64,000 bases of DNA from Todiramphus chloris collaris. Its lineage: Eukaryota > Chordata > Aves > Coraciiformes > Alcedinidae. The notes under the pieces were generated by a model, which was given only the letters and a program-made list of their open reading frames with translations, was not told the DNA's origin and made no database searches. The stretch lies in NCBI GenBank assembly GCA_025345505.1, contig JANVCC010000021.1, positions 3,614,568 to 3,678,567 of the forward strand. Direction: 5' to 3'. Of the stretch, positions 1-11,153 are shown piece by piece (positions within the stretch are counted from its first letter, which is position 1; each line of letters begins with the position of its first letter). Made by a program: the position numbers and the translations under genes.

Positions 1-57
1 GAAGGAAGGAAGGAAGGAAGGAAGGAAGGAAGGAAGGAAGGAAGGAAAAGGAAGGAT
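1..57. repeat. (GAAG)n microsatellite at the left edge
   Basis: A near-perfect GAAG/GGAA tetranucleotide array runs from the first base to about 57, with slippage near its right end (an AAAAG interruption). It is cut by the window edge, so its full length is unknown. It is all purine on the + strand. No coding potential. Confidence 0.95.
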
Positions 58-1144
58 TTCAGTGTGAGCTCAGAAATGCTCCTGCAGGGAGGTCATTTTG
101 GCGAGCCAGGTCTTGTCTGCTGTTAAAGGTCTTTGCTGACAACACTACATGTAAGGGCACAGCGGTAGCTTTCTCTAGCAGATACATATTAAATGCAGTT
201 TCTTTTCTGGCTAAACCAAAACTGGTTCCCTGAACAGAATGAGTTATCCCAGCAAAAGGATGTTTGGGGGTGTATGGTAGAGTCAGCGCAAAGACATTTC
301 TGTTATGATTCCAGAGATGTTCATGGAAGGTTTTTCCACGTTCCTCACTACAATGCCACACAAAATTTGAAGTGCAGACTACACCTAAATACAACGTGGA
401 TAATTGGTTCCAAAACCTGCTCTGATGAATAACCTTAATTGTTGCATTTCCTCTTGCACTTCAACCAGGAGCATGGCTGCAGTGGAGGTCCATGTTTCTC
501 AGGGATTATAAAGTAGGAAGTGGCTCACTTCAGATCAACCTTTTTTTCCTGCCTTTGAATCTGAAGTTAATAACTTTTTGGATGCTTCTCCCCAGGTTTG
601 TTTCCCAGCTAGTCTACAGGTTTCTTTTGGGGATGTTTGATGTGAAACTCCTCTCACTCTGCTAGAGTGTGACGCCTCTTGTGAGACTTAATGAACAAAG
701 CAATACCTGGAGAGTCATGAGACATTTCTGGCATGAATTCAGGCACCACTGCCTCCATAGTGTATTCTTCCATTTAAGACTGATTTTCCATTGCTTTATC
801 AAATCTTGCCCATTTTTGCTAAAGCCACAGTTGCAAGACTGCATTAATCCATGTCAGTCTCTGCTGCTACTGTAAAAGATGATCTTGACTTACTCCCAAT
901 TCTGGACACTCATTTCTGTTTTTTCTCTTGTCTTGGACCAGTGGGCCAGAGCAGGAAGCTGAACTTGTTGAAATTTAACCTTTTCTGTGTGTGGATGGTT
1001 TAGATTTCAGCTGTGATGTTTTCCTAAGCTGGTTCACAGTGCAGCTGCACAAACGGTGGTGGTGGGGTCAGAGGAAGAAAGTGGGATTTCCTTTGGAGCC
1101 AGTGTGGGTTTAAGCCACTTTACAGGGTCTGCTAAACATTTTCC

Positions 1145-1600
1145 AGGACATCCAAGTGTCCTGGAGAAGAAGAGAAGTGGGGCTGGGGAGAGGAGCTCCT
1201 GAGAGGAGCTGGCAAGTGAAGAAATGGAGGCTGACTGAGGGAAATTGTGCAGATCAGAGATCTGAGGACAAAAAAAGGACCAGCAGGAGAAGAAACATGG
1301 AGAGTGGGTGGAGTAGAAAACGATGACCAGCAGGAGGAGGAACATGGAGAGAGAGTGAATGTGGAGCAAGGGAGACAAGGAAATTTGAGCTGCAATCCAT
1401 GGCAGTGGGGAGAAAGGAGAGAGAAGGGATGGAGAAAGAGCCCTTAGTACAAGCTTGGGTAAAAGGGAAGTGCTGTGGGCAACTAGGAAAAGTGGCAGGC
1501 ACGGAGCAGGCATGGTGCTGAGACTGGGTGAGGGAGATCAGGTTGACAACGTGGGTGCAGTACAGCAGGGAGAAAGAGGTTGGAGGAGAAGCCAAGGAGA
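1145..1600. repeat. Purine-rich low-complexity block
   Basis: The + strand is dominated by A and G for about 450 bp, with repeated GAGAAG, GGAGGA and AGGAGCTCCTGAGAGGAGCT-like runs. The minus strand therefore yields long Ser/Pro/Leu-rich open frames that are artefacts of composition. Not a perfect tandem repeat. Confidence 0.6.
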
Positions 1601-1699
1601 TCTTTGGCCTGAACAAAGCCTGAAATTGGGATTGGAAAGCAGGGGGTGATGCTCAGTGATGCTTGAGAAGTACCTGGGACTTGGCAAACCAGAAATAAA

Positions 1700-1717
1700 G
1701 ATGAGCACGTGCTCATC
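1700..1717. promoter_or_regulatory. 18-bp perfect palindrome centred on a CACGTG E-box
   Basis: GATGAGCACGTGCTCATC equals its own reverse complement over 18 bp; the core CACGTG is at 1706-1711. CACGTG is the canonical E-box bound by CLOCK/NPAS2:BMAL1, MYC/MAX and USF dimers. Binding here is not shown by sequence alone. Confidence 0.4.
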
Positions 1718-4700
1718 CTAAAGTGTGGGGCTGGAATGAGGAGTCTGAGGTACAGGGGAGCCATAAGGATCAGGGACAGGCAGGGGCTGCTTGCTTGCTC
1801 TGGCAACTGCAATGGGAGCCCAATGCTGGCAAACTTGGTGCTCCTCTGCTACTTTAGAGCCCAGGGTGGAGACCATTTCCCCCCTGCCTCTCACTGCTCA
1901 CCCTTGTCCCTACCTACAGCAGGACCATACAGCTATTCTAGCTGCCACAGCTCATTACCCAAAGTGACTGGAAGGCCTGCTGGTATTTTGAAAGTGTCAT
2001 ACAATGGTAACTAATGAGGCTTTCCTTTTATTGAAAGACCTGGAGAAGCCACACACTCCCAGAAGCTGCATTAAGTACTAACTGCTACTGGACGCAAAGT
2101 CGAGCACTCAAAAATTAGGAAATAGTATGATTAAGTCTTCCTGTGTCATTTTAATATATTCACTTCCTGCATATTCTTTGTGATTCAGTACTTAATGATT
2201 TAATGACCATACTATGATCAAATATTTTTTGTTTTGTTTTCTTGTTGCTGGTCATTTTAAGTCAGGTTAATTCACTGCCAGGTCCCAATCAGTTCACTGA
2301 GTTGCTGCAGAACTACTGGTGTAAACTGGGGGGACAGAGGAAAGATGTGATTGCTTTTGAGCCAGCAATGCTGGTTTAGCCTGGCCCAAATCAGTTCTGA
2401 AATGACAACATTAATCTCCACGTAGTAGGGCAAGGAGTTTAAATGTTGTTACAAAGAGCCCACGCACCTACAAGGCAAGGACTAACTTTTCTCAAGAACA
2501 TGTCATCTCTACTTCCGAACTCTTTTGGCTGAAATCAGGAATAATTATCATTCCAAGGCAGACACCAGACTGCAAACTTTCAGCCCAAGTGGTTTGATGA
2601 TGGAAATGTTCTGTGTAACCAAGAAAGGTTCTCGGAACTGAAAGAATCAGGCAAGGCTTCCTGGCAGGCACTGTCCCCAGACAGCTCCCTAGAAGAGCTT
2701 AGGGGGATCCAATGAGGTTGGCCCTGAATAAAATTCGCATTTCCCACAGCCAAATACATGAGTCTTAATAAAACCCTGACTTCTTCAGACTTTCTCTTTG
2801 ATGATTCTGTAAAGCTGTAGGTGTGTTTACCGAGCAAAGCTTTTCTTAGAGGAGCTCCTCCATTTTCTCTTAAAATTATTGGGTCAGTTAAAATGGGAAA
2901 ACGAAGCTCATTTGTAGCTCTGTTGGCTGCAAGTCGTCATGTACAAAAACAGGGCTAAGAAGTGGTATTTTGTGCACAGCACAGCTGAATTGTGAAGGGC
3001 TTCCTACTCCTACTTCCTTCCTACTCTGGTACCTACCACGGGTAGGGAGTGGACACGATCAACAGCTGCCACCACTGACAGCACTGCCTGGTTCAATTAT
3101 TTTAGCATCTAACAGGTCCAAAAGACAATTTGGAGAAGAGAATGAGGACAACAAAAAGATATTCCTGGGTCATGGCCAGTTCCCTTACATCTCCCGTGCC
3201 ACAGCACGCAGGGGAGACAGCACATGGTGGTTGGCTGAGCTTTCCAAGCCAGGGCATATCCAAGGACTAGCTACAGGGTTCAGATCTGCTTTGAACCAGG
3301 CAAGCAGTAACAAGCACATTTTGGATGAGATTCGGATTCCTTTTAACTTCATTGTGACCAAGATTTTGCCTTTATGACCCAGAGGTTCGGGGTGGCACTG
3401 GGGCCATTAGATGCTGGTTCCTACTGAGTCCAGTTCTAGTCGCAGCTTTCTACCACTTTAACTCAACATGCATCATCTTTTGGCCTCTTTCTCTGTTTTT
3501 AAAATCAGGGCTGAGATGGGGGGTGGGAAAAAAAAGCAAGCCTGAAGTAAATTAAAGGGGGGAAAAAGGCATTTTGTTTAATTGCAAAGTATTTTCCTGG
3601 AAACTGTTTCTAGTGAGTTACACAGCTAAAAAGCTGGCTTAAAAGGTTAAATTTGACATCGAATTTGTAATTTGTATTTTGAAACGTAAGCAATTGAGAA
3701 ATAATAAATACTGAGCCCACAATGCTATTTTCTTGTTCGTCTTCAGGTGTTTCTGCTCCTATGATATCTGGTTTTGTAGGGGGAAATCAGCCTTTTGAGA
3801 TTTAAAATGAACAATTCCAGCTGGTTTAAAAAGACTAATGAGGATTTTTTCCCACTAATAGCTGAAGTAATTTTTATGGATACTTCAGTGCTGTGATCTC
3901 CATTTGAAAGAACTATGCGGTGGTTTTTGTATTTTAGAAAATATCAGTTGTTCATGTTCAGAACTTTAGAAAGCTTCAGCAGCTCTTCTTTCTGATACGA
4001 ATTATTTTAAGATTGTCAGTACGTAACCAAACTCTTGAGATCAAACAGACTTTCTAATTAGTTTTCTGATCTTCTAATTACATCTTTTAGAAGCAGATTG
4101 ATGGGCATTAATGAGACTTTTAACGTATATTTATAATTTACTCTCTAGAAAACCTCGTGCAAAAGGAATTTTATTGTCTGTTCATAAACTCCGTGAGCTA
4201 AGGAAATGCAAACTTTAAGGATCTTGCTGCAAAGATGTTCCTTCTCCCTTGCTGAGCTGGAGGTGCATGTGCTGTTTTGTATCACATCTGTAATTCAACA
4301 AAGTATTAAAACTTGTGCTTAAGTTTGAAGTTATTTTTGCTGTTGAAGTGACTTGATTACTCTCATGCATCAATGTCTTCGGGAGAGTAATAGGTCTTGT
4401 TTCTATCATATATTTTTAGTCTCCAAGCCTATATGTATGCTAGATATCATCCTTCAGTTGTGAGCTGTTTGAGAACAAAGCTTTACGCATTTCTCTCCTG
4501 CTGTGCAAGCCTGGAAAGCTCTGAAATGCAGAATAATGTAAACAGTAAGAATAAAAACCTCTCTGGTGTCCGTACGTCACATCCTGTCAGACTGATGCAT
4601 TAACTTGCTGGATTATGGGCTTCAGTCAGCAAAAAAGCAAAGCAAGCTGGTAGAGAAAAGTTCAACCTGGTTTACCATATGATTAAAATAGTCAGATTTA

Positions 4701-5607
4701 AAAGTGATGGAAGGCAATGGGCTCTGCTGGAAGAGCAGGAAGAAACTGGAAGCAAATATAAGGTACCTGTTAGATAGCTCTTCAGGAGAGAGAATCATTC
4801 TTCCATTTATCCTGGTATATGGAGACCAAAAGCTCCCCCGTGGACTTTTAAGGGATACAGTTAACATCTGAAGTCCATCTATTATAGCTACAGTAAATAC
4901 ATTGTTGTCATGGTAATGCAGTGATCAAAGTCTGAGGGAAAAACTCCAGCATTTCTATGGTTCGTAGTGCGAGCTGAAAAGGAGGCTTGGCAATAAATAA
5001 GGTAGAATTGATAAGCATTTAGTTTAAGTTCATGTTGCAACCTCTCAGAAAGGCGTTATGAATGTTAATTTAAAATGAAACAATTTCAGTTTAATTATGT
5101 GATTCTGCATGTTTATTCTGATGCTGTTAGTATTCAGAATAACACCGTCATTGCTGCCTGGGAAAGGTGGTGGCTTTCTTCCCTAAATCGATCAATTTTG
5201 GGGGGAAAAATCGACCCAAACTGACCCAATTGATCCCCTTGTGGGGCAATCCAGGGAAGACTCTGTGAACAACTAGAAGGATTCGCAGGTAGATCTACTG
5301 AGGTATCAAAGATGAGATTTCACAACAAACTACAGCTTATTTCAGTCTGCTCTACCACTGAGTGCACTTAAGTGGTGGAGGGTGGAGGGCCAGTTCCATT
5401 TGCACTCCTAGTCTGGCAAACACCAGCTTCCCAACCCCTGTCCCCCACTGTGCACTTCTGCCAGTTGCCTTCTGCTGTCTGACCTAGCGAGAGTTCTGCA
5501 GAAGTCCATCCAGAAAAGAAAAGAAAAAACAAAAAAGGTGGATACGTTTTTGCAAAATTATGGAATTGAACCAGCTCACGGAAGGAGCAGGGAGCATCAG
5601 TAAAGAG

Positions 5608-6222
5608 CATAGAATCATAGAATGGTAGGGGTTGGAAGGGAGCTCTGGAGATCATCGAGTCCAACCCCCCTGCCAGAGCAGGGTCACCCAGGGCAGCCCA
5701 CACAAAAACATGGCCAGGGGGGGTTGGAAAGTCTCCAGAGAAGGAGACTCCACAGCCTCTCTAGGCAGCCTGGGCCAGGCTCTGTCACTCTCACAGTGAA
5801 GAATTTTTTCCTCACGTTGAGGTGGAACTTCCTGTGTTTCACCTTGCTACCATTGCCCCTTGTACTATCCCAGGACACCACTGAAAAGAGACTGCCCCCT
5901 TCTCTTTGACACTTCTTTTTGTAAACATCAATAAGATCCCCTCTCAGGCTTCTCTTCTCCAGGCTGAACAGCCCCAGGGCTCTCAGCCTTTCCTCATAAG
6001 AGAGATGTTCCAGTCCCCTCATCATCCTCATAGCTCTCTGTTGGGCTTTCTCCAGTAGTTCCCTTTCTCTCTTGAATTGGGGAGCCCAGAACTGGACACA
6101 ACACTCCAGATATGGTCTCACTAGGTCAGAGTAGAGGGGGAGGAGAACCTCTCTTGAGGTTCTTTATGCACCCCAGGATACCATTGGCCTTCTTGGCCAC
6201 AAGGGCACGTGTCTGTCTCATG
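5608..6222 (-). mobile_element. Truncated CR1 LINE, minus strand
   Basis: The left end carries the CR1 3' tail in antisense (repeated ATAGAATC, then GGTTGGAAGG and AGTCCAACCCC). The minus-strand frame 6121 to 5684 resembles the C-terminal end of CR1 ORF2 (an FWAPQF...ERELLE motif, then [14 protein letters not shown] and the FFTVRVTE block) before drifting out of register near its 3' end. The 5' part of the element is absent, as usual for CR1. Further CR1-like sequence continues to about 6222 (the GGCCTTCTTGGCCACAAGG block). A non-functional retrotransposon copy. Confidence 0.9.
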
Positions 6223-7310
6223 ATGAGCACGTGAAATACATGTCCTTTAGGAAGTGCAATGTAGAAGGGTGGCAGAGGAAACTCAACCTTCCTCTGCTAC
6301 TTCAGTGCCTTACTAAGGGCTATGCTTAGGGCCATTTGTAAGACAGGAATACAAAGCCACAGTACCTTCTGCATTTTGGCAATAAGTCTCTCCCTCCGGG
6401 TTGTGCATCCTACCCCAAGGTGGCCTTTTTCCCCTGTTCTGTTGCACGGGACACCTGGTTCAGGCTTCTGCTTTCCACTCCAGTGAAAGCTGCTTGAACA
6501 TTAGGCCTGGCTGCACAGAATATTACCCAGCTCAGATCCCTTTTCAGAGGAATCGTCTCCTTTGCCAACATGCTCACAATGTGTTTTTAGCCCCTGTCTA
6601 ATATTACTTGCTCACAGTGAATAACTCATTATTCCAGAGCTGTGTCCTTCACTTCAGTGGTGTAGCTTTAATGGGGTATACACATGCGTGCCCATAAATC
6701 TCGATGGATCAAGCTGTGCAAGCTTTAGTCCCAGTGAAAGGGGCTGACTCACCTGATGAAGTGCTCACTAGTCAAAGCAAAAGCAGCACAAAGGAAAGCT
6801 TGAGCAGTAAAATCATCTTTTGTCAACAGGGCCAGATTCTGACCTCCTGAATCACAATGACTGCATCTTACAAGTCAGTGCGATGAATGAACTGAATCAC
6901 TTGCAGAGTCGTAAAGTAATACCCTTTCCTGGGAGAAAGGGTGCTGAATTCCAGCTATAGGTCATCAACCTTGTGTTAAAGTCTCAACCCATTTCGTTGA
7001 TGCCTCACGGTTAATGTTCCATGACAGCCCTTTAATACACAAGAAAACAGCTTAATCTGAGAGACCCCTCCTGGCATGTTATAAATTTCATCAGTATTGG
7101 AGAGACCATTGAAATTACGGTTACAAAAAAGATGTGAAATGTCACTCGACGTGGTGATGATCAAATACCGAGCGCGCTCTGGATTTTTTTTTCCTGGACA
7201 CTGGAGTTGGCCCAACAGCTGGAGATAAAGGGATAAATATGGAGGGAAAGTCAAACATGAGAGAAAATTCAAAGGAAAAATTGCAAATCCAAAAAAAAAG
7301 AAAGTCATAA

Positions 7311-7416
7311 AGGAGAATTTCATTTTGGAAGTGCTTGACTGTCTGAGCAGAACTTACAAGTGTAGGAGAATTTCATTTTGGAAGTGCTTGATTGTCTGAG
7401 CAGAACTTACAAGTGT
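7311..7416. repeat. Tandem duplication, 53-bp unit x2
   Basis: Copies at 7311-7363 and 7364-7416 are directly adjacent. They begin AGGAGAATTTCATTTTGGAA and differ at one position (GACTGT against GATTGT). The near-identity suggests a fairly recent slippage or replication-repair event. Confidence 0.95.
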
Positions 7417-9556
7417 AGAAACCACAAGGGTGGTCTCCATGCAGGATTAAGACTGCTTTCGTTGGATTCTTTAAACATAAGCAGTCTGAAAAGTGAGTTC
7501 ATGTGAGCCATCATACATAAGACCTGTATAAACACCCTGTCTGCTAATCTGGAGCTCTCCCTGGATTGTTAAGAAAATCCTTGCCAGAAAAGCACTGGTG
7601 ACCTTAATATTATTTTATTCAATAGTTATTGTGTAAAAAAAAAAAAAACCCTCAATTTAACTTTTCAGACCTAAATTATAAGGGAGTACTTGTCTTGAGG
7701 ATATTACTGCCTCATGCATTTTTCAACCTAAACAAAGTAAAGAGAAAAGCAGTTTTGTCTGAGTAAGGACTTTATGATATGCCCCAGAGGAATCAAAACT
7801 CCAGGAAAGGAAATGGAAACATCTAGAAAATGAAGAAAAACAAGTACTCCAATTTAATGGCATGTTTAAAGCATATACTTATTTTAGAACATGTGTTCAA
7901 CATCTTCCCTTCCTGGGTTTTTAGGATGTACAAGTAAGTACCAGATGATGTATATGGCTAAGTCACAATGCGAAGGTCGATAAACGTATCTGCAAAACTT
8001 GCATTTTTCCTGGACTGCATCCTGCGTAGGAAAAATTCAAACTGAAAGAGAACAAGGAAATGAAAGTATTAAATGCACTTTTTTTTTACCTTCAAATAGA
8101 CTGTAAATTAGGCGTACGTAAATTTTCATCAGTCTTAAGGCAGCACTTAGCTGTATAGAATATCAAGCATCCAAAGGAAAAGACCATCACTTCCGAGATG
8201 CACTCACTGTTCTCATTTGTAATTTATACTGTAAAGATACAGCAGCAGAACATTAATGCTCTTTGGGTAGGCTTTTAAAACTGGAGAAATGATGAAGTCA
8301 AAGGGACATGCTCAGCCTGACAGCCTGATCCTTTTTTTTTAAGAACGAACTTGATTTCAGAGACTCCTCTTCCTCCTGCATCTTGTTGTGCTTTTGCAAT
8401 CCTGCTCCTGAGGGTTTAATACCTTAATTTTCTCTCGGTGTCTGATAGGTCCATCCAAGCAGAGGGCAAGCTAAATGCCAGGCCACATGTCTGAAGGGTC
8501 ATCATATAAAGAAAGCAAATGTGGGGTTTTTTTTCAAAAAGACAAAGATTTCTTTCTTTTCCTTCAGATGAATGTCCTTGCACGTTTTTGGAGAGGAAGA
8601 GAAGACTTGCTAGCCTAGGTGGAGGAGTTGAGACCTGCAGGAAGGAAGAAGAAGAGTTTGGGATGTTTAGGAAGGCGAGGCATGTGAAAAGGGAGTAATG
8701 GTGTTTCTGGACATCCTGGGGAAGTAAAGAGAGGGAGAGGGTAGTTAGCCTGAGCCTGGTCCTTTACCATCAGCTGGCACTTCTCCAGCATCAACTATTT
8801 GATCAGTTTTGATGACTCTTAAAACTGGATCACTCTTGCCCTAGGAATTCCTGTTTCTCTCCGTTGCCTCCAAAGGCAAATACATAAAGATGTGTAGTGA
8901 GGCCAGAGGAGTCAGAGCCCAGATGGGTAAGACTTAGACATTGTTACCTCTAACTTACTGGTTCGCTAATTCTTACTGGATCCAGTCCTTTCAACCTTCC
9001 TGGTCTGGGGACTGAGATAACAACGTTTTTTTTCTAGGGGAAATAAGGAATACTGGGGGTGTTTAGCGTGTGTGGTTGGTTGTGTGCATTTTGTGTGTGC
9101 CTGTCTGTCTATCTTTTGAACTTGCTGGACAAGCTGTTAAGTTTGGGAAAAAGCTAAAGATCTCAAAACTACCAAGTTTCTTCAGGTTTTGTGACAGTAG
9201 TCATCTGTCTGTGAAGATACTGGAGAACCTATACAAGAGCTTTCTGCTGGAAACCAGTAAGCCATCATCCAGTATTGGTTTTACTGCTCCCAAAGCTTCA
9301 TTTATTACCTGCAGATGCTTCCTTTTGAATCTGCATTCAGTGGAAGATTAACTGTCTCACATCTGCCATAAGCTGTTCCACGGCTGTAACATTGCTCTTA
9401 GTGCAACGTTTAGGGGTAAGGTGACATGGAACTGCTTGCTGCTAGTGCTTGCTAACGGCCAGCCTCTGCCTACAGCAATCCTTGACATGGGTCCTGTCAT
9501 GCCTAGGAAGACCATCCTTTTGTGCATTTGATTTAAAAAGATGAAGCAGTTTAAAA

Positions 9557-9603
9557 AGAAAAAGCCTGTCATCAAGAAAGAAAAAGCCTATCATCAAGAA
9601 AGA
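9557..9603. repeat. Short tandem duplication, about 22-bp unit x2
   Basis: Two adjacent purine-rich copies contain AAAAAGCCTGTCATCAAGAA and then AAAAAGCCTATCATCAAGAA, differing by one base. No coding frame is attached. Confidence 0.8.
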
Positions 9604-11011
9604 AAGTAGGAACCATTTGAAACTTGGGAAAAGTGGGCAGGGTTAGGGCCAGGTTCCTTGAATTCATGGTGGTAGATGAAGTATTGTAGCAGTGGTTGCT
9701 GTGTGGTGACTGCACACTTTGCTTCCTATGACCACAATAAAGAGAAATCACAAGTGGAAGGGCTTACTAATGGAAAATGCTGTATTATTTTCATATGTCT
9801 AATAGAGGACGTGAAAAAATGAATAGTCAGGGGAAAGCCAAAATCCCTGTGAACACTACAGCATTTAGACCTGCTCTTGGCTAATTGCTATTCTAGAGAC
9901 ATACAGTATAAAAGCTAGAAACATGGTGCTGTTGACTACATCAGTAGGATCCACTGATGTGGGGACTCACGCAGCCAACTGGCTTCTCTTTGAACTTTCT
10001 GAGGGCAGCCTTGTCAGTGGCACACGAGCTGGGTGCACCGGGAGAGAAAGGCCATGGAAAGTGAGGAGATAAACTGCCTGCTGAGCACCAAGCTTGCTGC
10101 TCACAGAGCTGCTGATAAATATCACAGGTTTTATCTGGAAGGTCCAAGGTCTTCCCCATCATGGCTTTGTAGTTTTTCCTCTTCCTCCACGGCTTAATAT
10201 TTCAGTTCCCCTCAGAGCAAGCAGGAGCTGGCTACTCCTCTTGCCCTAGATGAGTCACTCATCCAGATAAGCCTGACTGACTTCAAAACTCAAGTTACTC
10301 CGCATCGAGTGTAAAACGTTGAGAGAGAAAAAAAGCAGACTGCAAATGAGGAAGCGCTTCTGCCAAATTCCAGTCCCCGTCCCAGAAAGCCACGCTATTT
10401 CATCTGCGAGGTGACGTGCTGTTTTGAACTGACTTCAGCTGATCGTGAAACAAAAATGATGTTGTAATTGCCATATAAAGGCTTCTGACATAGCAGGGGA
10501 GAAGACTTCAATCTGTTGCAACCTGTTCTCTCTGAGGAAGAAAAGGTGACTGAGAAAGTGTTATTTGGCACAGAACAGCGAATCAGAAGCAGAAATACAG
10601 TCCTTTTTCATTTTTTGGAAGCATTTACGCTTGCTAATATGCCACTTGGTGCTCTTAAAGACTCAACTCTTCGTTCCTACCTGGCAGCAAGCTGAGGATC
10701 TGTTTTTCTAGAAACGTGCAGAAAATACAGCTTCTTCAGAACCAAAAGTTTCAGTCGAACGTGCATGACAGCAGTTAAACCAGCAAATGTTTCACTGACC
10801 CTCGGACAGGCTTCTCTCTACATGGACATCCCAGACAGGGAATTCCTGCACAGCCCTGAAGCAGAAAGGTTGTGTTTGCATTTTCCCATCTCTACACTTC
10901 TAAAAGTACCCAGGAAGGGTAGTTAATGTGGGAGATGGGGCTCAAACAAGATATAAAGGTGGCTGTTTAGGCCAGCAGACTTCAGTTGTAACACCTAGTT
11001 TATCTTTAGGG

Positions 11012-11153
11012 AGGCTGGGGAGGAGCAGGGAATATTGGTGTAGGAGTGACAGTGAACCTCCATATAGGAGCCTCTTGAAGCAAGGCTGGGGAGGAGCAGG
11101 GAATATTGGTGTAGGACTGACAGTGAACCTCCATATAGGAGCCTCTTGAAGCA
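11012..11153. repeat. Tandem duplication, 71-bp unit x2
   Basis: Adjacent copies at 11012-11082 and 11083-11153 begin AGGCTGGGGAGGAGCAGGGA and end CCTCTTGAAGCA. They differ by one substitution in the middle (GGAGTGAC against GGACTGAC) and a change at the right end. The minus-strand frames here repeat the same peptide twice, which reflects the DNA duplication and not a protein repeat. Confidence 0.95.

Larger units (their letters stand above)
58..5607. other. Non-coding DNA, probably NPAS2 intron 1 or 5' flank
   Basis: No exon, RNA gene or recognisable transposon is visible. The stretch contains a purine-rich block (about 1145-1600), AT-rich unique sequence (about 2080-2240 and 3540-4170), and an 18-bp palindrome centred on an E-box at 1700-1717. 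Open frames here are short, have no recognisable domain, and overlap on both strands, as chance frames do. That the region belongs to intron 1 is inferred from the splice acceptor of the start-codon exon at 40140. Confidence 0.6.

Noticed and set aside
1034..1513. 159-residue Ser/Pro/Leu-rich minus-strand frame
   Set aside because: A product of the purine-rich block; stop codons are rare on the pyrimidine strand by composition alone.
5187..5240. GATCAATT ... AATTGATC inverted repeat
   Set aside because: Only 8 bp arms with a long loop; too weak to call a structured element.
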